DNA from: Capra hircus
Taxonomy: Eukaryota > Chordata > Mammalia > Artiodactyla > Bovidae
Length of the DNA: 64,000 bases
NCBI RefSeq assembly: GCF_001704415.2
Contig: NC_030811.1
Coordinates: 73,178,069-73,242,068 of the forward strand
Direction: 5' to 3'
In this document: in pieces, positions 24,468 through 36,092 of the stretch
Numbering within the stretch: the first letter of the stretch is position 1
Layout of the letters: each line of letters opens with the position of its first letter
Translations under genes and position numbers: made by a program
Notes under the pieces: model-generated
Database searches by the model: none
Seen by the model: only the letters and a program-made list of their open reading frames with translations
What the model was told of the DNA's origin: nothing

Positions 24468-25340
24468 TAGTGCCACTGGGAAGCTCAATATGGCTTTATA
24501 GGTAAATAAGAAATTTAAAGTTGCTACATTGGTTGTGTGAGAATTCTTTGCATCGTTATGCCCTTTTAAAAAAGTAACTAGGATGAGAGATAGTTTGTGA
24601 AAACTCTCATTTATTACAACTATCTCATTTGATATGATCACTAACTACTACAGTTGAATTTCTAACCCTGCTTAGACATCCCTTGTGCGTGTCAGATGCA
24701 TGCACCAATGGCTGGAGTGGTCAGAGCAACCATTTATCAAAAACACTCTCTCCAGTTCTTTGCCCGTCCCTCCCCATAGCTTGGATTCTCCCTGAGGCCA
24801 CAGCTTTGGTGGCAGTGGTGACCTCTTCTCAGATGGACCTTGCGCTATTCACCAAAGCCCTGAAATCACTCAGGTCTCCCAGGGCATCTGACTGCACCCA
24901 GCCCTCATTTCTAACTAGCCTAACCTAAATAACATGAGAAAATGACCAAATCCATTACACTCTGAGAATAAAGTATCATTTATCCATAAAAAAAGAGACA
25001 TTGGTCTAATACGGAGCACTAGCTGTCCCCTCCGTGTGCGGCAGTGCATAGATTCTGTGTTTAACCCACAGAGAATTCTTCATTCCTGACCTGCTTGGTG
25101 TGGAACAGACCTTTAGATGCTGATGTTGAACTGACTGGAGGAGACTCAGTAAGGAACAGGCAGGACCAAGTGAGAGATCTGAGTGGGCCAACGGCCCCTT
25201 GCAGTCCGCCCTGCCCTCCCCTCTCTCCAGCTGCGTGTGACCTCTGTTTCATTTCATCCACAGATGAAGCAGCAGAAAACCCACTAAGACAGGACTGTGC
25301 CCTGATTTTCCACTAAGTTGGAGCGCATTTATATATTAGA

Positions 25341-25412
25341 TTGGCCGAAAAGTTCGTTTGGTTTTTTCCACAAGATGTTACAGAGGAAACCTGATTGAAC
25401 TTTTTGGCCAAC
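25341..25412. mobile_element. Mariner-derived MITE
   Basis: A 72-bp element with terminal inverted repeats: ttggccgaaaagttcgttt at one end and gaactttttggccaa at the other, differing by one base over 15. This is the common short ruminant mariner derivative. It sits 67 bp downstream (transcript sense) of microexon w13. Confidence 0.88.
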
Positions 25413-25479
25413 CCACAAGTACAACAGAACCAGCAAAAAGACAAGAGCAACAAACAAAGGTACCTGGCATCATACATAC

Positions 25480-25493
25480 CTACTTTCTTCACC
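25480..25493 (-). CDS. CDHR3: CDHR3 window exon w13: 14-nt microexon in the cytoplasmic tail
   Basis: This exon is 14 nt, GGTGAAGAAAGTAG on the minus strand. The acceptor is ctttctcccctcacag and the donor gtatgt. It was found because w12 ends in phase 2 and w14 must start two bases before its first full codon, which needs an intervening exon of 3n+2 nt. Joined, the tail reads PVKKVEMKNTKREVMV before ETIQIN. That aligns with the recalled human PLTKKGETKTAERDVVV with one residue fewer. The acceptor is stronger than any nearby alternative. Transcript data would settle it. Confidence 0.8.
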
Positions 25494-26689
25494 CTGTGAG
25501 GGGAGAAAGGGTGGACAAGAATTAACCCGAGAGTATTCTGTCCTGGTTTACACGTGACAACATGGAAGCCTTTGGGCAACTGTGTCCCCCAGGATTCAGA
25601 GTCTGATTAAGAGAAGGACCAGGGCTGGGGATTAAAGTGAAGACTGGACTCCCAGCCCTGCTTCATCACTACTGGGTTGGGACTAAGGAGGTTCTGAGAA
25701 TTTGATGAGCTTGAAAACTACTGCTTTCTAGAACTTCAGGGACTCTATTTCCTCTGACACACTGAGGGAGGGTCAAGACCACCCCCATCAGACGGCCCGG
25801 CCCTTCTTCCTGGCTGGGCTTCTTCCCCAGGAGCCGTCTGACCAGAAGCGGTGGCTTACCCTGGGAAGGTTCGGCGACTAGGAGTTAAATTTTGGCTTTC
25901 TGTAACATGAAGAGCCGGACCCTTGGATGTTAAGACCCTTCCTGTGATAATCTTGAATTCTGTAGTTCTGTGACCTTAACTTTATTCTTTGTTACTGGAC
26001 AAATGTTGGTTGCCATATGATACAGCAAATTGCCTGAGAGGCCAGTTCTGAGTCTGAATCACCAGCTAGTTTTTCCTTTTTAAGTCAACCTTGTTGAAAA
26101 CAATCTTTCAAATGTAAATGAAATTAACCAGGTTCAAGGTGCATTTTTAACCACAAATTGCATGTGAGTTGCCGTGTCTGCGGGATTACTTCCTTTAAGA
26201 ACTTCTGCCCAAATCCCATTGCAGAGCACCACCATCCTTACAGGCTTAAGCATCACTCTTTTGGAGGCAATTTTTTTTTTTCCTCAAATCAATTTGTGAG
26301 TACAGTCCAAATAAAAATGCCTTTTTTAATTTCAGCAGATGCTCAGGGATTTCTTACCTTGAAGTCAAGGTTGCCAATAGCAACGAATGTCCCCAATAAA
26401 TATGGCAAAATGCAATGCACATCTTTATGCTAATACCTTATACTTTTATACAGTCTTTCATCCATAGACTTAAAATTATTTGACAGTACTAGTTAATCTT
26501 CAAAATACCTTTAAAAGATGCATGTATCTTATCACCCCTTCTTTTTGCCAGTGAGAAATTCCAAAATTGGAGGTTCCAATACCACAAGATACTTGAGTGT
26601 AGAGCTAAACTTGGAATCTAAAGTCCTGTACTCACTGGGACTCAGCCATGAAAAATCATGCAGCAAGATTTTAGAAACTAGTGTATTAT

Positions 26690-26870
26690 GCATTTACTCG
26701 ACATCAGGAACAGTGCTAAGTAATTCCTTTGCATTTGCTCATTTAATTGTTTGATTTTCAAATAAAGAAACTGAGATTCACAGAGGTTGTCATTGCTTAA
26801 GACCATGTACCCAGAAAATGGTAGAGCCAAGATTTGAACCCTAGCCTTATCTGATTCCAAAGCACAGGCT
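26690..26870 (+). mobile_element. MIR SINE
   Basis: Well-preserved MIR: aaataaagaaactgagattc, agccaagatttgaacccta. Confidence 0.8.
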
Positions 26871-27605
26871 GAGAAACCCTTGTGTTCTCATTGTAAGAGC
26901 TACTGAGACTCAAGAAACTGGCTCTGGAGAATCTTATAACAATTCAATGCTTTCTGCACTTCACTCTAGTACCTCCCTTTAGCTGGTAGTAGACACTCTG
27001 TAGAGCATCATTGAAAGATGCATATTAGTGAGCAGATGAGGATCCAAGGGAGAAGAAGCAGACCTGCATTTACAGCCCTCGAGAGGGAGGGATCAGGGCC
27101 ATGTGCAGAAGAACAATGATTATTTAGTCACATCAAAGCCCAGTTGAGTCACTGGAGCCAAAAGCTTAATTCCCTTATAAAGTTCTCATGCTTCCTCTAA
27201 TTCCATCCCATTCTTTAAATATTCCACAAATAACAGCACAGCATATTCTGCTGCTACTCGCGACTGGCCTTGCTTCTGAAGCTTTTATCTAGGACAAGGT
27301 TACCAAGAAGTTGAAACCCCAATTTCATTGAGAACACATCAAGGACAGGTAGGTGCCAGGGAAAAGCGAGGGAAGGCCTTTCTGGTCTGTCAGAAGGGTT
27401 TTCTGGTCTGGTTTGGTGAAGGAGATCCACCAGGACAAGGAGAGCTGGGTGCCTTCCCATACCTCTGTTTGCTTCCTTTATTCCAGACACCCTCTCTACC
27501 CTGTGGAGAAATCGGAACTGTCTACCTTTTCTTCTCCAGACATCACCAGAAGCAGTGTCCTCTGAAAGGAAATGATGGAAGGAACCCAGCCCGCTGGCAA
27601 CTTAC

Positions 27606-27787
27606 GGAGGTTTCTTGTGCGTTTCAGTCTTGCAGGGACAGTGTCTGCGGATGGCTTTGGCCAGCAGGACGATCATGGACACCAGGAGACCCAGAAGCAA
27701 CATGGAGCCCAAAGTGATGACAAAAGGCACATACCAGGCAGATGGAGAATACGCGTTCTTCCTCAGGATCTGGTAGGTGACCCTTGG
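27606..27787 (-). CDS. CDHR3: CDHR3 window exon w12: transmembrane helix and juxtamembrane tail
   Basis: This 182-nt exon has donor gtaagt. The acceptor was chosen as ccattcaag (AG at 27788-27789) rather than the nearer ccaag, because only the former keeps frame with PRVTYQILRKN. The transmembrane segment is WYVPFVITLGSMLLLGLL followed by VSMIVLLAKAI. Basic, cysteine-containing residues (RRHCPCK) follow and mark the cytosolic face; the cysteines could be palmitoylated (inference). It ends two bases into a proline codon. Confidence 0.93.
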
Positions 27788-27974
27788 CTTGAATGGTAGA
27801 AGCAGGAGAGTGAGTGGGGGCTGGCGGTGTCTCTGACTTCAGCACCCTCTCATGTTGGGTGGCTGAGTGTTCATTCTGCTCTTCGTTCTTGCTCTAAATA
27901 TCTGATATCTGTGTGCTCATCATTCTAGCTGCTTTAACCCATCACCTTATTTATATTCTTGCCATACATCATCC

Positions 27975-28090
27975 AAGGAAATGGCAAACCACTTCAGTAT
28001 TCTTGCCTGGAAAATCCTATGGACAGAGGAGCCTGGAGGGCTACAGTCCCTGGGGTCGCAAGAGCCAGACATGACTTAGCAGCTAAATCA
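27975..28090 (+). mobile_element. Bov-A SINE, 5'-truncated
   Basis: Matches from aaggaaatggcaaaccactt to gacatgacttagcagctaaa. Confidence 0.88.
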
Positions 28091-28936
28091 CCATATGTGA
28101 TCCATTAGACCAAAGCCCAGAAAATATAGGGGACTGGGAAGCAACTCTAGGCTTAATTTCATTCACTCTCTTCCCTTTTCCCAAAGATAAAAATTCCATT
28201 GCCAATTTTTCCCTCCCAAATCATGGCATAATCTAAGGACTAATACAGCCATTGTCTTTCACTGGGAAGGCATGAGCCATGAAAGTTTTTTTTTTTTTTT
28301 TTAATAGTTTGTAGGCTTCTCAGTGTTCACTCACTACCAGCTGCATTGCCAGCTGAGCAGGCTGTTATCACAGTGAGACCTCAAGTTCAGTGTTTGCTTC
28401 CCAGAGAGGGAGACAGATAACAAACAAGTTATAGAGATTTCCAGATGGGGGATGTCACAACTGGGTTGTGTAATAAGTCCCAGAAAGATGGCTGTTCCTT
28501 ATTCAGAGGCACCGACTGGCTCCTACCATCACTGAAAGCCCTTGAGGTCACCTAATGCCTCCATTCATTGGAAGGAGAGGAGAGGAACATTGAGCAGCTC
28601 TTGGTAAGACTTTGAGAAGCAGAATTTGAACACCTATCATAGGCTGCTTTCTGAGGTTCTGATTCCTTCTGGTGTACTCCAATTGTGGGGCTGCTGGCCA
28701 AGGGCACAACTTTTACTAGGAGCAGGAGGAAATGGGACAAAAGGGTCTGTATGAATAGAAGCCAGTTGATCAAAGAGTCAAGGGTGATAATCCTCTTGTT
28801 AGATTTTAAGATTCTCCCCTCCTTTATCACACTGATTCTATTGTGGCACCTGCTTATTTTCTTCCTACTGTATAGGACAATTTGTAGTTAGTTTATTAAT
28901 TTGCATCCCTACTTGTAACCCATCTCCCCCTCTAAA

Positions 28937-29205
28937 TCAGAGGTACTCAAAGTTAAGTGCAATCAAAAGGCTTATTGAAAACAGATTTCTCGACTCCATC
29001 TGCAGAGATTCTCATCCAGTATACCTGGAGGTGTGAAATTCCAGGTTTCAGCATTCTTCCCTAGAGGTCATAGTGATGATCATGGTTGGAGAGGTATAAC
29101 TTTGATGTTCTGGGGTGGGCTGAAGAATTTGCTCTTCTAACAAATTTTCAGGTGATGGTGATGTTGCTAGTCTGGGGACTATACTCAGAACCACTGACCT
29201 ATACT
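28937..29205. mobile_element. MER5A-like hAT remnant
   Basis: Sequence such as agattctcatccagtatacc ending in actcagaaccactga resembles a decayed MER5-type nonautonomous hAT element. Confidence 0.5.
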
Positions 29206-29777
29206 AGTAATATAAGCTCCATGATAGCAGAGATCATTTTTTACTTATTTACCAAAGTGCTTGGTGTATTATAGGTATTAAATTCGTATCTGCAGATTGA
29301 ATGAATGGAATTCTTTTGGAGTGGCGGTGGGGAGTAGAGTACAGTTTGGCAAATAATGACTCTTCAAAAGAAGTAGAGAAGAGCACCTGGCAGCTTAGCT
29401 GCTCTCATGGACAATGATTCGCAGTGGCTCTTAGGAGCAAGCAGAGGGGCTTGTGAAGGCAGCATGTCCATGAATATTGGCTCCTTTGTCACAAGGACTC
29501 TGGATGGTCAATACCTGATCTCTCACAAGTCTGCATAAATCCACATCCTTCTTTACCAGATTAGGAAAAGTTAATGGTGCTATAAGCCCAAGGTCTCACC
29601 CAGATCTTTTTCTACCACCCAGTGATTAATCCTATCCAATCCCTGGTTGGTGGTCCTGTCAGTATCCTAACACTTCAACTCTTTTCAGTCCGTCCCATAT
29701 TTCTCCTAGGTCAGAGGGCCCCACCAATATCAATCACAGGGGATGTATCTGAGAAGTCCAGCTCCCAGAGCCCTTAC

Positions 29778-30028
29778 CTTGGGAGTTGTGGTGATAATCG
29801 TGGTTGGGTGAGGAATGACACTAATACTCAGTGTTACGGTCCCAGTTTCAACAAGAGCCCCAGCTCTCTTCCTGCCAGACAGCAAGTTGTCATCGGTTAT
29901 GTAGACCAGCAGTTTGTAGTTCCAGATCTTATCAAGCCCACTAGCATAGTCAAAGCGAGTGGCCAGGATCAGGCTTGTAACATTAGACCCAGCATTGGGA
30001 GAGAAAGTGAAATGACTGTTGATATTGC
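29778..30028 (-). CDS. CDHR3: CDHR3 window exon w11: EC6 and membrane-proximal stalk
   Basis: This 251-nt exon has acceptor catcaaatctcatttag and donor gtaagg. It reads GNINSHFTFSPNAGSNVTSL, then LATRFDYASGLDKIWNYKLL, then VYITDDNLLSGRKRAGALVE, then VIPHPTTIITTTPK. The C-terminal Thr-rich stretch is a short stalk before the membrane. NVT is a possible glycosylation sequon. It ends in phase 0. Confidence 0.96.
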
Positions 30029-31569
30029 CTAAATGAGATTTGATGCAAGGATTTTGGGAAAAGGAAGAAAAGAGCATGAGAAATAAAGGTTTAAAAGAAA
30101 ACTCCATCCAGTCTTTTTCCTTAAACATCCACACCGCAGATGTAGATTGTTTCTGATGTACCAGGGTGGGGTCAATGATAGAATATGATCCTTAACTGCT
30201 CCAGAGATTTCATGAGTGAGATCTGGTTGTGTTGCTCACAACCAGTGTGGCTGCAGTGAAAACAAGAGCAGAAAAGGGCACCGGCATATGTGTCTCAGGA
30301 GAATGGCCGCCATCCTGCTCAGCGTCAGGCAGAAACCTAACAGTCCTGGTGCGGTCAATGACACCTTCAGCATTAGTTTAGTAACCGTGTGTAACTCATA
30401 CTCAGACCAATCAGTGGGCAGCAAGAAGGAAGGGGGGCCATGGTCCCTAGCCATAGGCCAAATTCACTCCACGCCTTTCATGGGACGTGGCTGGTCACAC
30501 CAGTGACAGATGACCCTGGAGTCCCCAAAAAGAAGGTACCGCCTGCTCAGGCAGGGACTGCAGTCCCCATATCTGCCTCCCTCCGCCCTCCGTTGGTGGG
30601 GGCCGCAGGCTCACAGTTTCAGGAGCCCAGAGCAGAGAGGCTGCCTCTCCCCAGCAGCCCTTGCTCATTCCTCCGGTGGCTCCAGACTCGTTACCGACTG
30701 AAAACCAGTAAATGGAGCAAGGGATGATGCAACTGTTACTCCCTTAGCAGCAAAGCGCCCCGTTGTAAAGACCTGGAGGGTTCTCAGTATGGATTATTTC
30801 CATCTCTGGCAGTTGCAGTTGCTGTCTCCAGGCAGGCTCTGCCCCTGGTGACACAGCCTGCTCGAGAGGCTTCCTGCTGCTTGAGTTCCTGCTCTGCCAG
30901 GGCGCAGCGGGTGGCTGAGCTGGATTTTTACTCTCTCACGTGAAATTGCTCTGCTTGTTTGGGTTTAAATCTCTGGCCCCAGCACTTCATTAGATGAGCT
31001 ATTTTGGTCTCATTTCCACTGAGGGGTGCTCTTTTTTCTCTCTCCCACAATGGTATATTTTTAAAGAGAGAAAATGAATGGAGCAGAAGAGAATTCCTGA
31101 GGACACATTTCAAAATGCATTTAATCTATTTCATCTATTATTATCCAGAGAGAGGTTTGGGATCCCCTGCCCCCACTATAAGCTTGCAGCAAAAGAGCTG
31201 GGGGAGGAGTTGAACTGAAATATTTTTTTAACTACACTAATCTGATTCATGAATCATGCGACAGGCTGGGAATGGGAGGGCGGGAGTCACCATCAAAGGG
31301 ATTCACCCTTTCTTGGGCCTTTGGGCAGCTAAGTATGGGAGTCTGGGAAGAATTAGGTGAGAAGGGGAAGCCAAGGCAGGAAAGAGGGGTTCCAGAACCA
31401 TTAGACCCCTCATCCTTGCTTTCCTCATTCAAGACAGCCCACCCCTCACTTGGTGCCAGATCAGTATGTGAACTCTGCCTCCCCACCCCTTCTACTTAAA
31501 CAGCTGCTGCAGCCTCCAACACCAGGAGCCCACAGCAAGGATCCAGGAACACTGACATCAATATCATAC

Positions 31570-31741
31570 CTGCACCAATGGAATAACGAAAAGACCTAGG
31601 GCTGGAATCAAGGTCAGTACATGTGAGCTTGAAGTTGTGAATATTTGTGCCAACTTTCAGATCCACTGGGATGGCCAGGAAATATGAGTTTGGGGTACAA
31701 ATTGGTTTTTCATCATTTTCTTCAGTGATGTTCACAGTAAC
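31570..31741 (-). CDS. CDHR3: CDHR3 window exon w10: EC5-EC6 linker and start of EC6
   Basis: This 172-nt exon has acceptor cttgctgctctag and donor gtatga. It reads VTVNITEENDEKPICTPNSY, then FLAIPVDLKVGTNIHNFKL, then TCTDLDSSPRSFRYSIGA. NITEENDEKP stands in for DxNDNxP. TDLDS is the EC6 calcium motif. NIT is a possible N-glycosylation sequon specific to this sequence relative to the recalled human one. Confidence 0.96.
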
Positions 31742-31769
31742 CTAGAGCAGCAAGAAAGTGGCCTTGTGA

Positions 31770-31985
31770 AGTAGTTATCATTTAGTCCTTGCTGTGTGCC
31801 AGGTACTGGGCTGTGTGCTTTTTGTGAATTAGTGAGGTTTAACCTCACCCAAAATAGATAATATGATTATTCCCACTTTATAGATGGGGCAACTGAGGCT
31901 TAGGGAGATTAGGTAATTGACCTAAGGCTATTCATTCAGTTGGTGAGTGGTGGAAATGGGATTTGAACTCAGGTCTACCCTACTC
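31770..31985 (+). mobile_element. MIR SINE
   Basis: A long MIR copy: tgtgtgccaggtactgggct, cactttatagatggggcaac, ggatttgaactcaggtctac. It starts 30 bp upstream of exon w10. Confidence 0.85.
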
Positions 31986-32224
31986 CAAGTCCTATGTTAT
32001 TAACTTTATCATGTGTGTGTATGTGTACATGCATGTATGCATAATATGCATAATAATGTATTTCCACACCCCTCACACACATGCATCTAGACACATGCAC
32101 TCATCCCCAGATGATGCTGAGTTGTTTTTTCAGTAACAGTGATGGATCTGTGGTGACCCTCCTATGCTTCCTTGCTTGCTGCCTCTCTGAGTTGGAAGTG
32201 CTACCTTTAACCTTGGAAGATAAA

Positions 32225-32367
32225 GCAATGGCTCTCAACACTGGTTCCACTTGTCTGGCCCACTCCAGACCAGGTGAATTAGACTCTCTGGAAGTTGGTG
32301 CCCAGGCCTGTTTTTTACGTTCCCCAGCTGATTCTAACACACAGTCAGGGTTGAGAACCACTGGGAT
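32225..32367. mobile_element. MER5A-like hAT remnant
   Basis: aatggctctcaacactggtt at one end and ggttgagaaccactgggat at the other resemble MER5A termini. Confidence 0.6.
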
Positions 32368-33700
32368 AGAAGGAGGCGACCTGGCTTAGCCAGGCTCTCA
32401 TCTGTAACCCAGGCTATCAGCACCACACTGAGCTGTTGGTGCTGGCAGGCCACAAGCAGGGGCCAGCCTGTTCTCTTTCATCACCATCTTTTATGCCTGG
32501 TGAATTGGAATATGGACTGGGATGCCTGCCAGCACAGAACATTGAATGTCAGCCCTGAAAGGGACTTATGTGATCATCACCCTTTTAAAAAGCTTATGAA
32601 TTTTTGAGTCGTATTCATTCTACCTTTGAAATTTGGGGATTTCAGTTATTCCTGAGCCTGGGAATAAATTGAAATGTTCTCTCTAGTTAGCTCCCAAAGT
32701 GGACTTCATTCATTCCTCTCAAAAACCCAACCTAACAAACACAACAATTACCTTCAACTAAGCACATCTTTCCCTTAGCTAGCAATGCTGAGTCTCACAC
32801 ATCGTTAAAAACATTGTCCCACTAATTCAAAGCAAGTCATCAGAGGAACTGGACTATTCAGGCATTGGGTTATGAGGTGATTCTCCAGGTGAGAGAGAGA
32901 AATCAGGGTACAAAGATAAGCATTGCTCAGACCCCCTTGGAAAATTGGGATCAAAGTTGAGAAATGAACTCTGCCTCCTAACTCTGAACCAGTCATTCTC
33001 TCTATCACACAGGGATGCCTGCTGCTAGCTGAGTTCATTTTGCCTTATGCTTTTTCACTTTATTAACAAGAAAGACCAAGAAATATTTCCCTCTTTGTGG
33101 GCCTCATATTATCCTCAAATAGTCCTAAACACTGTTAGCACAGACCCAGGCTTCTCAAAGTATGGCTATGAACTAGCTGCATAGGCACCACTTGGAAGCA
33201 TGTCAGAAATATAGGTTCTCAGGCCCTACTCAGACCTCCTGACTCAGAAATGCATGTAACCAGATTCTCAACATCAGAGGCGGCAAAGCAATATAGCCCC
33301 ATGTCTAGCCAGATAGTTTTTTTTAAGACCTAGCTCACCTGCTGTGATGTGGGTGGGTTAGGAATAGGGAAAAACTTCGAATACTTGGGGGTGATGCACA
33401 GCACCAGCCCACCACAAAAGCAAGGGGAGATTTAACGGCAACAGAAGGAAGCTTGCCCCCAGGGCTGCCTTCCATCTCAGTGCTTCTCCCAGTACACACA
33501 AACGTGGGCTTACAGATGTCAATCTTTATTTCCTGGCACTCCTGTGTGTGTCTGATTGTGCTGTGTGGGATACCATTAGCCACTTCCTGCAGGAGGTGCC
33601 CTTTTAAGATTCTTTATTGCTACAGCCACACCTGGAGGGTGCCAGGGAGACCCAAAGTCAACCACTTGGACGCGTGTGAACGCACCACAGCCCCACTCAC

Positions 33701-33927
33701 AGTGACTGAGCTGCTGTCCTCGCTGTTGGTGGCCTGGATTCTGAGAATATAGACAGGGATTGTTTCATAGTCTGCTTTAGTCACCAGCTGGAGTTCTCCT
33801 GTTTGGGGATTAATCCAAAATATATTTGGATACCGCTGGCTGGCCCCTCCAGCAGAGATGGAGTATGTGATGCGGCTCTGGGGGAAGTCTTTATCTGTCG
33901 CTTGCACTCGTCCAACCCGGGTTCTAG
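33701..33927 (-). CDS. CDHR3: CDHR3 window exon w9: EC5 core, carries the Tyr at the human residue-529 site
   Basis: This is the second largest window exon at 227 nt, with acceptor tattcttccag and donor gtgagt. It reads RTRVGRVQATDKDFPQSR, then SAGGASQRYPNIFWINPQTG, then ELQLVTKADYETIPVYILRI. ATDKD is the EC5 calcium motif. The TAT codon at 33767-33769 (in KADYET) aligns with human residue 529, where the human reference is cysteine and the ancestral, asthma-risk allele is tyrosine. Confidence 0.96.
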
Positions 33928-35370
33928 CTGGAAGAATAAAGTACCTGTGATTACTCCTGAGAATAATATCTGAGATTAGTCCTGCTTCGAGGGCGAGGGG
34001 AGGAACCAGGAGCAGACATTCTCAGTGCCATGGGCCGACAGACTTTTAGAGGCCTCTTTGCTGTTCAAACTCTGTGTGTTTTATATCTTCAATTCTATTA
34101 CATTCAAATTATGTTAATGACACCCACTAGGAAACTGGCCATGTGATCCAAGCAATACTGCGAAGTGTAAAAGACAATTCATGCCTTTATATAGACTCCA
34201 AGTATGCCAATTATTATATGATCATAACACTGGAAAGAACATCCTCCCATATACATCTTTTTACAGCAGTGTTGTCTTTTTTATTTTTCAGATTTTTCTC
34301 TAATGAGCCTGGGGTGCTCTTATAAGCAAAATAAAAACTAATTTTTAAGGGTTTAGCCACAGGATGATTAGGATATTTTTGATTTTTAAATCCTGTTCCA
34401 TTTGGCTTATTTTACAAGTCTTGTTGGTGGGGCTGCTGGAATTCTGTCTTACTTGTTTTGCAGAAGTTCTTCCTCATAAATTACACTCCTCAAGGGCAGA
34501 ATTTTCTTTTATTCAAATACATAGGCTGGCATTATGTGCTTGACTCAAAACAGGTGATTAACAATTGTCTCAGGATCTATAAATTCATAAAAAGCCCATT
34601 CCTGTTGCATTTGTTATTCACTGGGTTAGGCATAAGGAACTAAAAGCATTTTCTTGAGACCTGCTGTTTGTGTTTTGTTTAAAATGTAATGTCAGGAAAT
34701 GGAGCTCATCATAAAGAGAGAGAATGAAATTAAGAAGAGATTATTTTAGAGGCAGAGTTTTGGTTTTGTTTGGTTTTTAGTACAGAAGTAGCCACAATCA
34801 AAGGCTGTAATAAACTCTGATTATTGTAGAGTTTACAGTGTTCTCTTCAAACTGGGAGAGACAGGGAGAAACTCAGCCTGATTGGAAGGAGCCTGCAGAA
34901 ATCGAGGAGTCCTAAAGGGTGGGAAAAAGGGGCCTCCAGGGAATCCTGTGATGGAAAGAGAAAGCATCTTTATTTTGTTTGTAAATGAGAGAAATCTAGA
35001 AATAGGAAGCCTTCTATTTTTAAATCTCAATTCTGAGTGAGCTGGATAAAAATCACAATGGAGACCAAGGGAAAACTTGGGCTGCAAAAAGAGGGTTAGC
35101 AGAATCAGGCACCCAGACAAAGAGGCAATCAGGGGGTTCAGAGAAGTGCAGTTTAGTCAACAGTTTTTAAAATCTAGATTTCACTTGAAGGGCTCCTTCA
35201 CAGTGAGGACAACTTAAAAAGAAGTAAGAGATGCAGTAAACAGGAATCAGTGGTGATTTGCTGTGCATAATACCACCAGGGCCTCTGGCAGGGAGCCTCC
35301 CTCCGCCCAAGTGCCTTCATATGAACGGGTCCCTCAAGGGCCCTGCAGTCCTGTCTTGTAGGTTACTTAC

Positions 35371-35469
35371 GTGGGCTCAGTTCTGACACGGCAAATACAT
35401 AGGATGGACTATCAAAGACAAGAGGAAACTCATTTTCTGGGCTTGTTAAGATATAAATGTAGATGTTAT
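35371..35469 (-). CDS. CDHR3: CDHR3 window exon w8: EC4-EC5 junction
   Basis: This 99-nt exon has acceptor tttccacttatag and donor gtaagt. It reads NIYIYILTSPENEFPLVF, then DSPSYVFAVSELSP. The exon start is only 37 bp from the end of a Tigger-type DNA transposon, so part of the branch-point region may come from transposon sequence. Alignment to human CDHR3 is strong apart from the last few residues. Confidence 0.95.
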
Positions 35470-35506
35470 CTATAAGTGGAAATAGGAAAAACATTAAATC
35501 ACAATA

Positions 35507-36092
35507 CAGGCATCCCTCGATCTGTTGCACTTTATTGTAATTTGCAGATAACTGCATTTTTTGCAAATTGAAGATTGTGGCAACCCTGTGTCAAGCAAGT
35601 TGAAAAATATGGCACTATTTTTCCAGCAGCATTTGCTCACTTTTGTGTCTCTGTGTCACATTTTGGTGTTTCTTGCAGTATTTCAAACTTCTTCGTCATT
35701 ATTATATTGTTATGGTAATCTGCGATCAATTAACTTTGATGTTACCATTGCAAAAAAATTATGACTCACTAAAGGTTCAGGTGATGGCTAGCATTTTTAA
35801 ACAATAAAGTGTTTTTAATTAAAGTATGTTCATTACTTAAAATTTTTTATTATCGTTATTTTGGCTGTGCCATGCAGCTTATGGGATCTTAGTTCCCCGA
35901 CTAGGGGTCAAACTCATGCCCCCTGCGTTGGAGGTGCAGAGTCTCAACCATCTAACCCCCAGGGAAACCCCTGTACATAATTTTTTCAGAAGTAAAGCTA
36001 TTGCACACTTAACAAACTACAGCATAGTGTAAATATAACTTTTATATGCACTGGGAAACCAAAAAAATTCACGTGACCCGCTCTATTGCTTT
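35507..36092. mobile_element. Tigger1-like DNA transposon, interrupted by a CHR SINE
   Basis: One end begins at a TA dinucleotide with caggcatccctcgatctgtt. Internal segments tgtgtctctgtgtcacattt and cactgggaaaccaaaaaaat match the Tigger1 nonautonomous family as recalled. The second terminus is lost. A CHR SINE splits it at 35855-35970. Confidence 0.65.
35855..35970 (-). mobile_element. CHR-type SINE nested in Tigger
   Basis: ggctgtgccatgcagcttat, ggatcttagttccccgacta, ccagggaaacccc. It interrupts the Tigger-like element, so it inserted later. Confidence 0.85.
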
